This document shows positions 26,871-36,155 of a DNA stretch of 60,770 bases, in pieces (position 1 is the first letter of the stretch; each line of letters starts with the position of its first letter). Made by a program: the position numbers and the translations under genes. The notes under the pieces were generated by a model that had not been told where the DNA came from, searched no databases, and was given only the letters and a program-made list of their open reading frames with translations. The stretch spans positions 1 to 60,770 of the forward strand of contig JAGMCL010000003.1 of NCBI GenBank assembly GCA_023129165.1, read 5' to 3'. Source of the stretch: Caldifarciminota bacterium (GTDB taxonomy: Bacteria; Hydrothermota; UBA3073).

Positions 26871-29135
26871 ATGATGAGTAAACATAATAGCTGTATTTTC
26901 TGGCGCTTACCGTTATGGATTGGTTTTTTCCTAATAATAGTTTTATCCTTATTGTTCTCTCCATATATATCACTCGCTGGTGAATGGACTAATTACACGA
27001 ATGCAAATGAGGTCTCAGGTTCCTACATAGAAGGGAATTATCTATGGGTAGCTTCAAGGGGTGGTGTAGTAAGTTGGAACCTATCAGATAGTACTTACAT
27101 CAAGTTTAACACAAAAGATGGACTGGCTGACAATCAGATGAAGGATGTTTATGCAGATAATGAGGGTAATAAGTGGTTTGGAACTGTTGAAGGTGTTCAG
27201 AAATTTGACGGTGTAACCTGGACAACATATAACACTGATAACTCTCCACTGCCTGATAACACTGTCTTTGCAATTATCCAGGATACACTGGGTAATTTCT
27301 GGTTTGGAACGGGATATGGAATAGCATGCTTTGACGGGATGGACTGGCAGGTTTATACTGACCTTGGTGGTGGGGCAACAAATGTGGCAGTAAGAGGTAT
27401 TGGTGTTGATTCCCAAAATAGAATATGGACAGCAAACAACCCTGATGACTATGGTGAACCAGGTGGTGTCTCTGTCTTTGATGGCTCAACCTGGACCAGA
27501 CACGATCCAAATACAAGTAGTATTGGTCAGTATTTTCTTTCTCTTACAGTAGATGGAAATGATGATGTATGGGCTGGTAGTTGGACAGCAGGTGTATATA
27601 GATATGATGGAAGTGGATGGCAGAATTACACGAGTTCAAATTGTGATTTAATGGGAGACCAGATAGAGTGTTTCGATGTTGAAGAGGATTCAATTATCTG
27701 GATAGGTAACCACAGTTCGTCAACAGGTGGGGTATCAAGGTTTGATGGAACTAACTGGACAAATTATAACACAGGTAACAGCGGAATAGGTGAGAAGGAT
27801 ATATACAGCATCTCAATTGATAGTGATAATAAGTACTTTGGAACGTCGACAAAAGGTGTTTCAAAATACAATGGTTCTTCCTGGTCCTCTTACAGAACAT
27901 CAAATGAACCCCACTGCAACTGGATAACATCAATAGACACAGATAATATGGGGAATATCTATTTTGGAACATCATTTTACGGTATTGCTATTTTCGATGG
28001 AGATATATGGTCATCTTATTATACAGGAAACAGTTGTCTTGGAGATGATTTTATAAATTGTGTCTATTTAGATGATGGAGATACGTTATGGGTTGGTACT
28101 CAATATGATGGATTATATAAGTATGATGGAATTTCCTGGACTAATTTTGACGAGGGTAATTCCGAGTTACTTGGAAATATAATATTATCAATAGCAAAGG
28201 ACTCCCAGGGCAATCTATGGCTTGGAACTGCAGGATGGGATGGTCCCATGGGACAAGATGGTGCACTTGCAAAGTTTGATGGAACAAACTGGACAAATTA
28301 CTATTTACAAAATAGTGGAATAATAGACGATGATGGATTGAATGTAGCAGTTGACAATGGAGACACAATATGGATTGGAACAGAAGAAGGGGTGAGTAAG
28401 TTTGACCAATTTGGTAACGACTGGACAGATTATACAACCGCAGATGGTCTTGCTGATAACTGTGTTACTCGAATTGCAATTGACACAAACAACACAAAAT
28501 GGTTTGCAACACGTTGGGGAGGTGTAAGTAAGTTTGATTGTTCAGGATGGATCAATTACGATGAAAGCGATGGCATTGCTGACAACAATGTAAGAGATAT
28601 TGCAGTTGACGGAGAAAAGATCTGGATAGCCACTGAGAATGGAGTAAGTGTATTCGAGAGCGATAACTGGACAACCTATAGACAGGTAGACGGTCTTGCA
28701 GATAATGATGTGACCTCAGTCTGTGTGGATAACGCAGGATATAAGTGGTTTGGAACAGCAAAATGCGGAATATCAATGTATGATGATTCACCTGTAGGTA
28801 TTTTAGAATCAGCCAACAAACTGGAGTATAAATTACTCTCCTATCCAAATCCATTCAGGGAGAAAACGGTTATCAGTTATCAGTTATCGGTTATCAGTAA
28901 GAACCACAAACCGATTACCGGTTACCAATTACCGATTACATTGTCCATCTATGACATTACCGGTCGTCTAATCCGTACCATTACGCCTTATTCTTCTCGC
29001 CTTACTTGTTACGAAGTGACATGGGACGGCACTGATGAAACTGGAGAGATGGTAAAAACAGGGGTTTATTTCATAAAACTACAAACGGAATCAGGCAGGA
29101 CTATTGGAACAGGAAAAACGATATTCATAAAATAA
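26871..29135 (+). CDS. Secreted two-component-regulator-type (Reg_prop) beta-propeller protein with CTD
   Basis: 754 residues; N-terminal hydrophobic segment (about 10-35) as signal peptide. About 14 Reg_prop-like repeats of the type GNKWFGT.EGVQKFDG..WT.Y: WFGTVEGVQKFDG, WFGTGYGIACFDG, WAGSWTAGVYRYDG, WVGTQYDGLYKYDG, WIGTEEGVSKFD, WFATRWGGVSKFD, WIATENGVSVFE. No kinase part follows. It ends in a CTD (YPNPFREKTVISY...IYDITGRLI...GVYFIKL). Short-word repeats are embedded in the CTD coding DNA at 28866-28945 and 28978-29012, encoding TVISYQLSVISKNHKPITGY and TPYSSRLTCYEV. Preceded by a conserved palindromic element. Confidence 0.9.
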   Translation: MMSKHNSCIFWRLPLWIGFFLIIVLSLLFSPYISLAGEWTNYTNANEVSGSYIEGNYLWVASRGGVVSWNLSDSTYIKFNTKDGLADNQMKDVYADNEGNKWFGTVEGVQKFDGVTWTTYNTDNSPLPDNTVFAIIQDTLGNFWFGTGYGIACFDGMDWQVYTDLGGGATNVAVRGIGVDSQNRIWTANNPDDYGEPGGVSVFDGSTWTRHDPNTSSIGQYFLSLTVDGNDDVWAGSWTAGVYRYDGSGWQNYTSSNCDLMGDQIECFDVEEDSIIWIGNHSSSTGGVSRFDGTNWTNYNTGNSGIGEKDIYSISIDSDNKYFGTSTKGVSKYNGSSWSSYRTSNEPHCNWITSIDTDNMGNIYFGTSFYGIAIFDGDIWSSYYTGNSCLGDDFINCVYLDDGDTLWVGTQYDGLYKYDGISWTNFDEGNSELLGNIILSIAKDSQGNLWLGTAGWDGPMGQDGALAKFDGTNWTNYYLQNSGIIDDDGLNVAVDNGDTIWIGTEEGVSKFDQFGNDWTDYTTADGLADNCVTRIAIDTNNTKWFATRWGGVSKFDCSGWINYDESDGIADNNVRDIAVDGEKIWIATENGVSVFESDNWTTYRQVDGLADNDVTSVCVDNAGYKWFGTAKCGISMYDDSPVGILESANKLEYKLLSYPNPFREKTVISYQLSVISKNHKPITGYQLPITLSIYDITGRLIRTITPYSSRLTCYEVTWDGTDETGEMVKTGVYFIKLQTESGRTIGTGKTIFIK

Positions 29136-29143
29136 TCAGCGCC

Positions 29144-29183
29144 TGCCTGGCGCCTGCCTGCCGGTAGGCAGGGTAGGCAGGGA
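29144..29183. repeat. GGTAGGCAGG-type nested palindrome
   Basis: GCGCCTGCCTGGCGCCTGCC and TGCCGGTAGGCAGGGTAGGCAGG in overlap; forms the CCTGCC...GGCAGG stem seen in other gaps. The remainder of 29136-29268 holds a Shine-Dalgarno (AAGGAGA) for the next gene and no other feature. Confidence 0.6.
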
Positions 29184-29268
29184 TTAAGCGGATTGATCTG
29201 ATTATTTAGATTCTCAATATACAAAATGTTAAATCCAGTATGATTCTTAACTTAAGGAGAAAAGAAAA

Positions 29269-31356
29269 ATGAAAAAAATAAAAGTATCTCTCATACTAAT
29301 ATTTTGTTCTATGTTATTATCCTCCCTATTATTTGGGCAACTTACCGGAATTAAGTATATTGGAGGAACCTCTCCAGATTACATAACTCTTGAAGCTGCA
29401 ATTAGTGATTTGAATTCACAGGGAGTCGGTGCAGGTGGGGTAACTTTCTTAATTTGTGATGGAATTTATACCGAAAATGACAACCTGATAATCTCCGATG
29501 TTACGGGAACCGACGAAAATACCGTGGTCTTCCAACCAGATGTTGGGGCTACAGTGGAAATTAATATAACAATAACTGCGACTGGAAATGCTGGAATAAG
29601 AATCCATAATTCTGACTACATCAGTTTTAATGGGACTCCATATGGTAGTAATAATGAAAGCAGAAATTTGAGAATAAATGGATGGCGCGTAAATGACGAT
29701 GACGAGATACCTACTATTTGGGTTTCTAATGGTTCTGACTATTGTAGTTTAAAAAATTTGATTATCTTTAATGAAGATAATACTGATAGAACAGGCTACT
29801 CTATGCCAGTATACTTTTCTACTTATTTTGCAGGGGAACCTCTTGATGGTATGGAATCTATCACGCTTTACAACTGCGAAGTTATAGGAGGTAGCACTTT
29901 TGGAGTTTATATGGATGGAGAACCAGGACAGAATTTGGTTGACTTTCAAATTATCAAAAATGATATTCACGATTTTAATAAATATGGAATATATATTTAT
30001 ACAAATGTTATCAATTGTAACGTTGAAGGAAATGAAGTCTACCAGACAATTCAGGGTAATACCTCTGTTTATGGTATCAGGGCTGGTTCATCGAGCTGTA
30101 GTGGAACTAAAATCCACCATAACTATATTCATGATTTGTGGAGTAGTTCTACTGCCAAACCTTATGGTATATTTATAACCCAGAACTCACATCATAATTT
30201 GATTTATAATAACATCATATATCTTTATCCCGAACCCACTGTGAATAAGGCTTATGGAATCTACCGTGCAGATACTGATTCTACCTATAACGAATTTTAC
30301 TACAACACAGTATATATGGGTGGTATTAGCACTATAGCCAGGTCGTCCTATTGTTTTATCACTTATGCAGACTATGGTGGTGATATTTTCAAGAACAATA
30401 TTCTAATAAATGAGAGAACAGGAGGTGGAAATAATCATTACGCCATAAAAATGAAAACAGAGACCTTTGATGAGAGTGATTTCAATTTCTTAACTGTAAA
30501 TTCTGATGACCCTGCTGACGATCGTTTTGTGGCACAGTTGGGTAATACAAATTACAACACTTTAGAAGACCTGCAGAATGCTCCTGGATATGCACCAAGA
30601 GACCAAAATTCTCTCTCAGGTGATCCGAATTTGACCTTTCCCGATTTGCATTTGGACTCAATCAGTATTTGCATTGGTGTCGGAACTCCAATCCCGGGCA
30701 TTCTAACAGATTTTGATTATGACCTGCGTGACACATCAAATCCAGATATTGGAGCGGATGAATTTGTGCCTGAAAATCATGCACCGGAAATCACCTATTT
30801 TTTCCCAGAAGACACCGCCTTTGCAATAGAACAAAATACCGAACAACTATTTAGCATAACAGCCAATGATGCTGACGATGACTCTTTAATTTATTTCTGG
30901 TATATCAACGATGCAGAGCAAAGCGAAAACACCAACGAATTTATTCATACCTTTTCAGATACCGGCGAAGTTGTTATAAAGGCACTTGTTTCTGATAGTG
31001 AACTGGCGGATAGCACATTATGGTATGTTACGATCATTCTTCTTGGAACTAACGATGATAACACACTTCTGCCAAAAGTTACAAAACTTCATCAAAATAC
31101 GCCAAATCCGTTCAACGTATCCACAACTGTAAATTACGAACTCTCTCAGTATACACTGGTTGAAATAAACATTTACGACGTAAAAGGGGGATTAGTTCAA
31201 AATCTCGTTAATAAAATAAAGGCTCCTGGAATTTACACCGTGGTATGGAATGGAAGAAATAAAAGAGGTGTTATTCAACCAAGCGGGCTTTACTTCTACC
31301 AGTTAAAAGCAGGGGAAAGGATTATTGAAACAAAGCGTATGCTCTTATTGAAGTAA
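29269..31356 (+). CDS. Secreted right-handed beta-helix protein with Ig-like domain and CTD
   Basis: 695 residues; signal peptide 1-23 (MKKIKVSLILIF...LLFG). Residues ~30-420 look like a parallel beta-helix: SITL YNCEVIGGSTFGVYMD, IIKNDIHDFNKYGIYIYTN, GTKIHHNYIHDLWSS, NNIIYLYPEP, and a D-P-N-like end DIGADEF. Residues ~500-595 form a PKD/Ig-like domain (HAPEITYFFPEDTAFAIEQN...SFSDTGEVVIKALVSD type). The CTD follows (TPNPFNVSTTVNYEL...IYDVKGGLVQNL...GLYFYQLKAGE). Such proteins are often surface polysaccharide-binding or lyase-like; no catalytic site was identified. AAGGAGAAAAG precedes the ATG. Confidence 0.88.
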   Translation: MKKIKVSLILIFCSMLLSSLLFGQLTGIKYIGGTSPDYITLEAAISDLNSQGVGAGGVTFLICDGIYTENDNLIISDVTGTDENTVVFQPDVGATVEINITITATGNAGIRIHNSDYISFNGTPYGSNNESRNLRINGWRVNDDDEIPTIWVSNGSDYCSLKNLIIFNEDNTDRTGYSMPVYFSTYFAGEPLDGMESITLYNCEVIGGSTFGVYMDGEPGQNLVDFQIIKNDIHDFNKYGIYIYTNVINCNVEGNEVYQTIQGNTSVYGIRAGSSSCSGTKIHHNYIHDLWSSSTAKPYGIFITQNSHHNLIYNNIIYLYPEPTVNKAYGIYRADTDSTYNEFYYNTVYMGGISTIARSSYCFITYADYGGDIFKNNILINERTGGGNNHYAIKMKTETFDESDFNFLTVNSDDPADDRFVAQLGNTNYNTLEDLQNAPGYAPRDQNSLSGDPNLTFPDLHLDSISICIGVGTPIPGILTDFDYDLRDTSNPDIGADEFVPENHAPEITYFFPEDTAFAIEQNTEQLFSITANDADDDSLIYFWYINDAEQSENTNEFIHTFSDTGEVVIKALVSDSELADSTLWYVTIILLGTNDDNTLLPKVTKLHQNTPNPFNVSTTVNYELSQYTLVEINIYDVKGGLVQNLVNKIKAPGIYTVVWNGRNKRGVIQPSGLYFYQLKAGERIIETKRMLLLK

Positions 31357-31512
31357 TAAAGGGGAGCATCAGCTGCAAATGATATGGGTCAAAGGGGAAT
31401 GAAAACTACAGATAATTGTGGGGACAGGTCTCTCTGCCTGTTCAATAAAGGGGTTTAAATTGCAGTTTTTCCACGTCTCGCAAAGCTTTAATAAATGGCT
31501 TTTATGTGATTC

Positions 31513-33111
31513 TCACTTCAACAATGTTACCTTTTCAGTTTCTCTACCATCTGGTGTGTCAAGAACCACGAAGTAGATTCCGGCATTTCCTTCCCATCGA
31601 AAGATATGCTCACCAGCAAAAAGAATTCCATTATGTATCTCTTTTGACAGCCTTCCTGCGAAGTCGTAAATACGGAGAGTTATGTCCATCGCCCTCTCTG
31701 TACTGAAGGCTATCTTTACACCTTCTGAAGAGGGATTTGGTCCCACTCTAAAAAGGCGAGAATTTTCTGCTTCACTTATCCCCTCAACTCCCAGCTCATC
31801 TTTTGTGATGACGAGAACATATCCATCATAGTATCCACCGGGATAAATTGCGGTACCCCAAATTATGTCCAAGTTGCCATCACCTGTCACATCGGCTATG
31901 GTCGGTCCCTTAAATGACCAATTTACTGCCAGCTGGGGATAATTCTCGTAACGCCAGAGTTCATTCCCATTTTTGTCGAGAGCAGCTATGAGACCCCCAA
32001 CCCAACTATATACCTCTGCAGCCACGAGAATCTCAATATCTCCATCCCCGTTTATATCTGCTGCAGAGCACGAAGGCTTACCCGGATTGTAGCCTGGAAA
32101 TGAAGCCGTCCATTTTATATTTCCATCGCACTTAAAACAATAGACTTTTTCATCGCCCCAACCCGCACCGACTACTACCTCTGGAAGGTCATCGTCATCG
32201 ATATCCACTATAACGGGTGTAGCCAAACAATAACTATCAAATGAGTGACTCCACACGGTATTCCCATTCTGCCCGTCCAACACATAAAGCACACCAGACC
32301 ACGTTCCAATCACTATCTCAAGTAAAAAATCACCGTCCAAGTCTCCCAGAGAAGGACTTCCCTGACCTTCATAAACGCCGGGGTATTCTACAAGTCGCCT
32401 CTTCCAAACCGGACTTCCATCTAATCCATTCAAGACGAAGACCCAGCCAGAGCGTGTAAAGATTACCACTTCCAAATCACCGTCATTATCTAAATCACCT
32501 ACAGCGGGTGAGTTCCAGGTATGAGAACCCGGAATCCCAAAAAACCAAAGAACTGTACCGTCACCGTCAAGCGCAAAAAACCACCCACTATATGAGCCCA
32601 CGAGAACCTCATCCAAGCCATCTCCATCGATATCAGCCAATGTTGGTTTATTTCTACTAACCTCGCCGTATGTATCGTGCCGCCAGAGGACAGAGCCATC
32701 TGCCCCACTCAATACATACACGAAATTGTCGTTTGAACCCACAATTACTTCGATAGTATCACCGCCGTTGATATCACCGAGGGCTGGTGGGGTTGCACCC
32801 ATCACGCCACCCGAAGTAAATGACCATAAAACATCTCCCTGAGCACCGGAAAACGCATATACTTCATTACCTGAGCTTGCCACCACTTCCACTGAACCAT
32901 CGCCATTGATATCTCCCGCCACGGGCTGAGAAGTTACATCACAGCCTGTAATATGGTATGCCCATCTTATGCTCACATCGCTTGTGGTTTGTAGGTTTCC
33001 CTGTCCTTTTTGAAAGGCAGTGTGACTGGGGTCGTGTTGAAACATGGGCCAATCTTGTGCATACAAACCCGTAGCTATTATGATTATTATTGCTCCCATA
33101 AACTTACGCAT
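31513..33111 (-). CDS. Secreted VCBS/FG-GAP-type beta-propeller protein with CTD
   Basis: 532 residues; signal peptide 1-18. Repeated calcium-binding-like loops (DINGDGSVEVVA, DIDGDGLDEVLVG, DLDNDGDLEVVI, DLDGDFLLEIVIG, DINGDGDIEILVA, DVTGDGNLDIIWG) alternate with PQQ-like phrases (VYAFSGAQGDVLW, VYVLSGADGSVLW, LYVLDGQNGNTVW), giving a seven- or eight-bladed propeller. It ends in a CTD (VGPNPSSEGVKIAF...IYDFAGRLS...YFVVLDTPDG). Base composition looks clearly more GC-rich than its neighbours, hinting at a different origin. Convergent with the beta-helix gene; 31357-31512 has only GACAGG..CCTGTT. Confidence 0.88.
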   Translation of the reverse strand: MRKFMGAIIIIIATGLYAQDWPMFQHDPSHTAFQKGQGNLQTTSDVSIRWAYHITGCDVTSQPVAGDINGDGSVEVVASSGNEVYAFSGAQGDVLWSFTSGGVMGATPPALGDINGGDTIEVIVGSNDNFVYVLSGADGSVLWRHDTYGEVSRNKPTLADIDGDGLDEVLVGSYSGWFFALDGDGTVLWFFGIPGSHTWNSPAVGDLDNDGDLEVVIFTRSGWVFVLNGLDGSPVWKRRLVEYPGVYEGQGSPSLGDLDGDFLLEIVIGTWSGVLYVLDGQNGNTVWSHSFDSYCLATPVIVDIDDDDLPEVVVGAGWGDEKVYCFKCDGNIKWTASFPGYNPGKPSCSAADINGDGDIEILVAAEVYSWVGGLIAALDKNGNELWRYENYPQLAVNWSFKGPTIADVTGDGNLDIIWGTAIYPGGYYDGYVLVITKDELGVEGISEAENSRLFRVGPNPSSEGVKIAFSTERAMDITLRIYDFAGRLSKEIHNGILFAGEHIFRWEGNAGIYFVVLDTPDGRETEKVTLLK

Positions 33112-33154
33112 CTTTCCCCCCCAAAAAACCTCTCAAAATGTCTGGATATCTTAA

Positions 33155-33187
33155 TAAAAAACCAAACCCCTCGCACCGGTGGTTGGG
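33155..33187 (-). terminator. Rho-independent-type terminator after the radical SAM gene
   Basis: Minus strand: CCCAACC, 11-nt loop region, GGGTTTGG then TTTTTTATT. Seven-pair stem with one mismatch followed by a T-run, about 50 bp past the stop. Confidence 0.5.
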
Positions 33188-33236
33188 TAAGGATGAACAC
33201 ACTTTTTTTACACGCGTTTGGATGAGCCTGAATTAC

Positions 33237-34700
33237 TTATTTTACACCCACCACCGCCCTCCTTTCTTCCTTTTCGGTCTTTTTCAGCTCCTCAATGAGT
33301 GTATAGTATACATCCTTATTTTTTATACATCCGGGGTCAGGTCCCATTAAATCTCCTGTATATTCATATGCCCTCGCCCTACATCCTCCACATACTGCAT
33401 TATATTCACAGGACCTGCAGTTTTCCTGCAATTTACTTCTATCTCTGAAAGAAACCATTAATGGTGATTCAAGCCATATTTCTTTGAAGGATTGTTTCCT
33501 TAAGTCTCCTGCTACAAGGTGAGGCATATATACACAAGGAGTAACGAGCCCATCAGGCTGTATCGCACAGTATGCCCTACCTACACCGCAGCCACCAACA
33601 ATATCGGAAATCGTCGATAGCTCCTTTGTCTTAATATCTGCATAATGGGCTATGACTACCGAATCAGAGTTTCTCTCTTTACAGTATCTACCGAGTTGAG
33701 GCATTGTAGAAGCAATTACATGATGCCCAGCATTAATCTCTTCATACATTATCCTTGCGGCCTCTTCTCTCTGTTCAGGTGTTGGGTCATTTTCAAATCC
33801 TGCTCTTCCACAGGGTATATAGTTATATACGATAACCTTGTATGCCCCAAGTTTCTTCCTTAATTCTAACATCTTCGGAAGTTCATCAAATGAATCCTTT
33901 GTAAGTGTAAACTGTATACAGGTTGTAACACCTGCGTCGACAAGCCTTCTTATACCATCACAGGTTTTATTCCACATACCAGGAACTCCCCTGAATTCAT
34001 CGTGTTTTTCAGGGGTTGATGCATCAAGACTTGCTGCAACATAACCAAAACCTATCTCCTTTATTCGTTTGACATTCTCCTCTGTCAAAAGTGTTCCATT
34101 TGTGGCAATATTAATATAGATGCCTTTTTTCTTTGCATACTCAGAAATTTCAAAAAAATCTTTAGCAATTAAAGGTTCACCTCCTGAAAAAGATATTGAT
34201 ACTACATTATTTCTATCTAACTCATCAACAACCCTCTTTTTCTCCTCTGTTGAAAGCTCATCTCTTTTTTCACCACTAGACCCTGCATCCTGATAGCAAT
34301 GTTTACAACGAAGGTTACACTTGTTCGTATAATTCCATACAACTAAAAGTGGCATATAGAAGTTCTGCGGAGCAGTGAGTCCGTAGGTGAGAAGAGACTT
34401 GAACGAATTCAAGATAATCTTTCTTATTGTTGGGTCCTTCAACTCAATTTTAAATGTCTCTACATCCCTTCCAAAAGACCTTCTTACTATATCAAGAACC
34501 TTTATTACCGGATATAACTTTATCCTCTGGGCTGGAGATATCTTCATATTCTTCCCATAGCTATCAAGAAGGGTTTCAATACGTGTCTTACCCGTTTCAT
34601 CAATTTCCATTGCTGTTCTTATAAGCTTTGTGGAAATTGCATTCCTTAGAAGGAACCTCAATCTTGTTACATCAAACCTTCTTTTTGATATTACCCACAT
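33237..34700 (-). CDS. Radical SAM/SPASM-domain protein
   Basis: 487 residues. A basic ~115-residue N-terminal extension is followed by the radical SAM core with CNLRCKHC (Cys128, Cys132, Cys135), SFSGGEPL and ATNGTLLTEEN. The C-terminal SPASM-type cluster region is Cys-rich: CGVGRAYCAIQPDGLVTPC, ENCRSCEYNAVCGGCRARAY and a final PGC. The general layout is like AhbD/NirJ and peptide-modifying SPASM enzymes, but the substrate cannot be told. No precursor-peptide gene is visible next to it. It follows the PhaR-type regulator gene by ~80 bp (with a degenerate REP at 34754-34771) and is probably co-transcribed. Confidence 0.9.
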   Translation of the reverse strand: MWVISKRRFDVTRLRFLLRNAISTKLIRTAMEIDETGKTRIETLLDSYGKNMKISPAQRIKLYPVIKVLDIVRRSFGRDVETFKIELKDPTIRKIILNSFKSLLTYGLTAPQNFYMPLLVVWNYTNKCNLRCKHCYQDAGSSGEKRDELSTEEKKRVVDELDRNNVVSISFSGGEPLIAKDFFEISEYAKKKGIYINIATNGTLLTEENVKRIKEIGFGYVAASLDASTPEKHDEFRGVPGMWNKTCDGIRRLVDAGVTTCIQFTLTKDSFDELPKMLELRKKLGAYKVIVYNYIPCGRAGFENDPTPEQREEAARIMYEEINAGHHVIASTMPQLGRYCKERNSDSVVIAHYADIKTKELSTISDIVGGCGVGRAYCAIQPDGLVTPCVYMPHLVAGDLRKQSFKEIWLESPLMVSFRDRSKLQENCRSCEYNAVCGGCRARAYEYTGDLMGPDPGCIKNKDVYYTLIEELKKTEKEERRAVVGVK

Positions 34701-34780
34701 AGCACCCCCTTGGATAAATAAAATAGCAAAAAAATATTAATTTGTTATTAGTTGTAGGAAGTCGCTCCTACCCTCTTCTC

Positions 34781-35107
34781 TCATCCCTCTTCACTTCCTT
34801 CGTGTTTCTCAATCAGGTTGAGAATGGATCCTATATGTTCCATCAGTGTATGTAATAACTTTTCGGTCTTTTTCCCTGCAGAATGACGGATTGATTTAAC
34901 GACATTCCCAAGTTCCTTAGCCCTTTTTTCTATATTTAAGAGCACCTGCATTATTGTGGTTCCGGTAATATCCTCTCCTGTTTCACTCTCAACCACCCTG
35001 AAGTCAACCTTATCCCTTATAAAACGGGCAATATCAGCAAGTGTTATAGAACTCTTTGTAACTGTATCATAGAGTATACGATTTTTATATCTTTTTATCA
35101 ATTTCAT
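34781..35107 (-). CDS. PhaR-type (PHB accumulation regulatory) DNA-binding protein
   Basis: 108 residues from the ATG at 35107 with GGAG at proper spacing; longer readings upstream run into the promoter. Residues 1-60 match the N-terminal DNA-binding domain of polyhydroxyalkanoate regulators: KRYKNRILYDTVTKSSITLA, DIARFIRDKVDFRVVESETG, EDITGTTIMQVLL. The C-terminal ~45 residues are a helical tail (LHTLMEHIGSILNLIEKHE). Known PhaR proteins repress phasin or PHA genes and themselves; no PHA genes are seen here. A 29-bp palindrome over its own promoter implies autoregulation. The downstream radical SAM gene is a candidate co-regulated target. Confidence 0.88.
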   Translation of the reverse strand: MKLIKRYKNRILYDTVTKSSITLADIARFIRDKVDFRVVESETGEDITGTTIMQVLLNIEKRAKELGNVVKSIRHSAGKKTEKLLHTLMEHIGSILNLIEKHEGSEEG

Positions 35108-35123
35108 TTTACTCCATTTTTTA

Positions 35124-35152
35124 AATGTTATTGTGCAATGCACAATAACATT
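35124..35152. promoter_or_regulatory. 29-bp perfect palindromic operator of the PhaR-type gene
   Basis: Perfect dyad symmetry around 35138 with core TTGTGCAATGCACAA (35131-35145), extended to AATG...CATT. It overlaps the -10 box by 3 bp and the expected transcription start. TGC-N3-GCA half-sites agree with the TGC-rich sites reported for PhaR in other bacteria (recalled knowledge). Confidence 0.85.
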
Positions 35153-35178
35153 ATAACATATTTTTCCTAATTTGTCAA
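35150..35178 (-). promoter_or_regulatory. Consensus sigma-70 promoter of the PhaR-type gene
   Basis: Minus strand: TTGACA (35178-35173), 17-bp spacer, TATAAT (35155-35150). Start expected near 35143, in the palindrome. Confidence 0.85.
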
Positions 35179-35458
35179 GTATTATTTTGAGATTTCTAAA
35201 AAAATCCATAAATCTCTGATTACAACGATTAAGATAAAATAAACAGAAACCAGGCAATTCCTGTTTATATTTTTTATAATAATAAACTCAAGAGATTGCT
35301 TGCATGCCGTCAGGCAGGGAAGAAACGGGTAAATTGTGGAAATATAGGTAGGTTTATTTTTGGAACCAAATAACATACTTTTTCTTTTTTAAACTTGTAG
35401 ATGCAATCTTCGTTGAATATTTTATAACCTCTTAAAAAAGTATAATTTTTCGGTAATA

Positions 35459-35598
35459 ACAGCATAAATGCTGTCACTCCGTAAGATTCTATTAGGAATG
35501 ACAGTCTTTAGACTATTAAATGTATTAGGAATGACAGTCTTTAGACTGTTAAATATGTTAACAATTCTTCTTTATAACACTATGAATGCTTTCACTCC
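35459..35598. repeat. Cluster of four family-A REP palindromes beside the transposase gene
   Basis: 35459-35480 ACAGCATAAATGCTGT+CACTCC; 35495-35517 and 35528-35550 in inverted orientation (GGAATGACAGTCTTTAGACT); 35577-35598 a degenerate copy (ACACTATGAATGCTTT+CACTCC) two bases from the transposase stop codon. The rest of 35179-35458 holds no gene; a GCATGCCGTCAGGCAGG fragment lies at 35302-35318. Confidence 0.85.
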
Positions 35599-35599
35599 A

Positions 35600-36145
35600 T
35601 TAATCATATCCTCCCTTTGGTGTAAAATCAACAATGGGATATTCTTTTAGACAAGAGTTCACCCACTCTATACCATATTTTTTTACAAAACTATGATAAC
35701 TTGTCCATCTATAATCTGACATTTTATCCGTGCATCTATGTTTAATACAATTATGATGAATATAGTTTAAATGCGTATAAAAATCAGTTTTATTATGTAT
35801 ACAAACATCCCAGTATTGGTACCAGATTCTTCGGCCTATTGTACCTTCGAGTCTATTTAGTCTATAAGAACTTTCTCCTTTAATATTAGCTATGAATTTG
35901 GATAACCACTTTCCTGTACTGGTTTTAAACAAGATATGAAAGTGGTTGTCTAAAATAGTCCATCCATATAGAGTATACCCATATTTTTTGGTAGTACTGC
36001 CTAATGCGTCTTTAATAAATTGTTTTTTAGCATCAGTATTGAAGAAAAGTTTTTGATTGAGTGTCGAAGCGCTAACAAAATATAGTGTAGAATCGAGATA
36101 TAAATGTACGGGTCGATGGATATTTCTAACCTTAGGATAGTGCAT
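35600..36145 (-). CDS. REP-associated tyrosine transposase (RAYT, Y1_Tnp / IS200-like)
   Basis: 181 residues. Y1 transposase features: N-terminal RPVHLYLDSTLYFVSAST, the HUH pair in ILDNHFHILFKT (His-Phe-His), KFIANIKGESSYRLNR, and the candidate catalytic Tyr in FYTHLNYIHHN. C-terminal extension ...YRWTSYHSFVKKYG is typical of RAYTs. REP palindromes flank the gene on both sides (35459-35598 and 36156-36177), and the same family recurs at 3211-3494, so the gene looks intact and linked to REP dispersal. RAYTs act on single-stranded REP hairpins (family knowledge). Confidence 0.9.
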   Translation of the reverse strand: MHYPKVRNIHRPVHLYLDSTLYFVSASTLNQKLFFNTDAKKQFIKDALGSTTKKYGYTLYGWTILDNHFHILFKTSTGKWLSKFIANIKGESSYRLNRLEGTIGRRIWYQYWDVCIHNKTDFYTHLNYIHHNCIKHRCTDKMSDYRWTSYHSFVKKYGIEWVNSCLKEYPIVDFTPKGGYD

Positions 36146-36155
36146 ATTAGTTATA

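Noticed and set aside
33237-35107. A ribosomally made peptide system around the radical SAM/SPASM enzyme
   Set aside because: No short precursor-like gene with a ribosome site or transporter gene was found on either side.
34781-35257. Longer, 158-residue start for the PhaR-type protein
   Set aside because: The upstream part crosses the consensus promoter and operator; the ATG at 35107 has a proper ribosome site.
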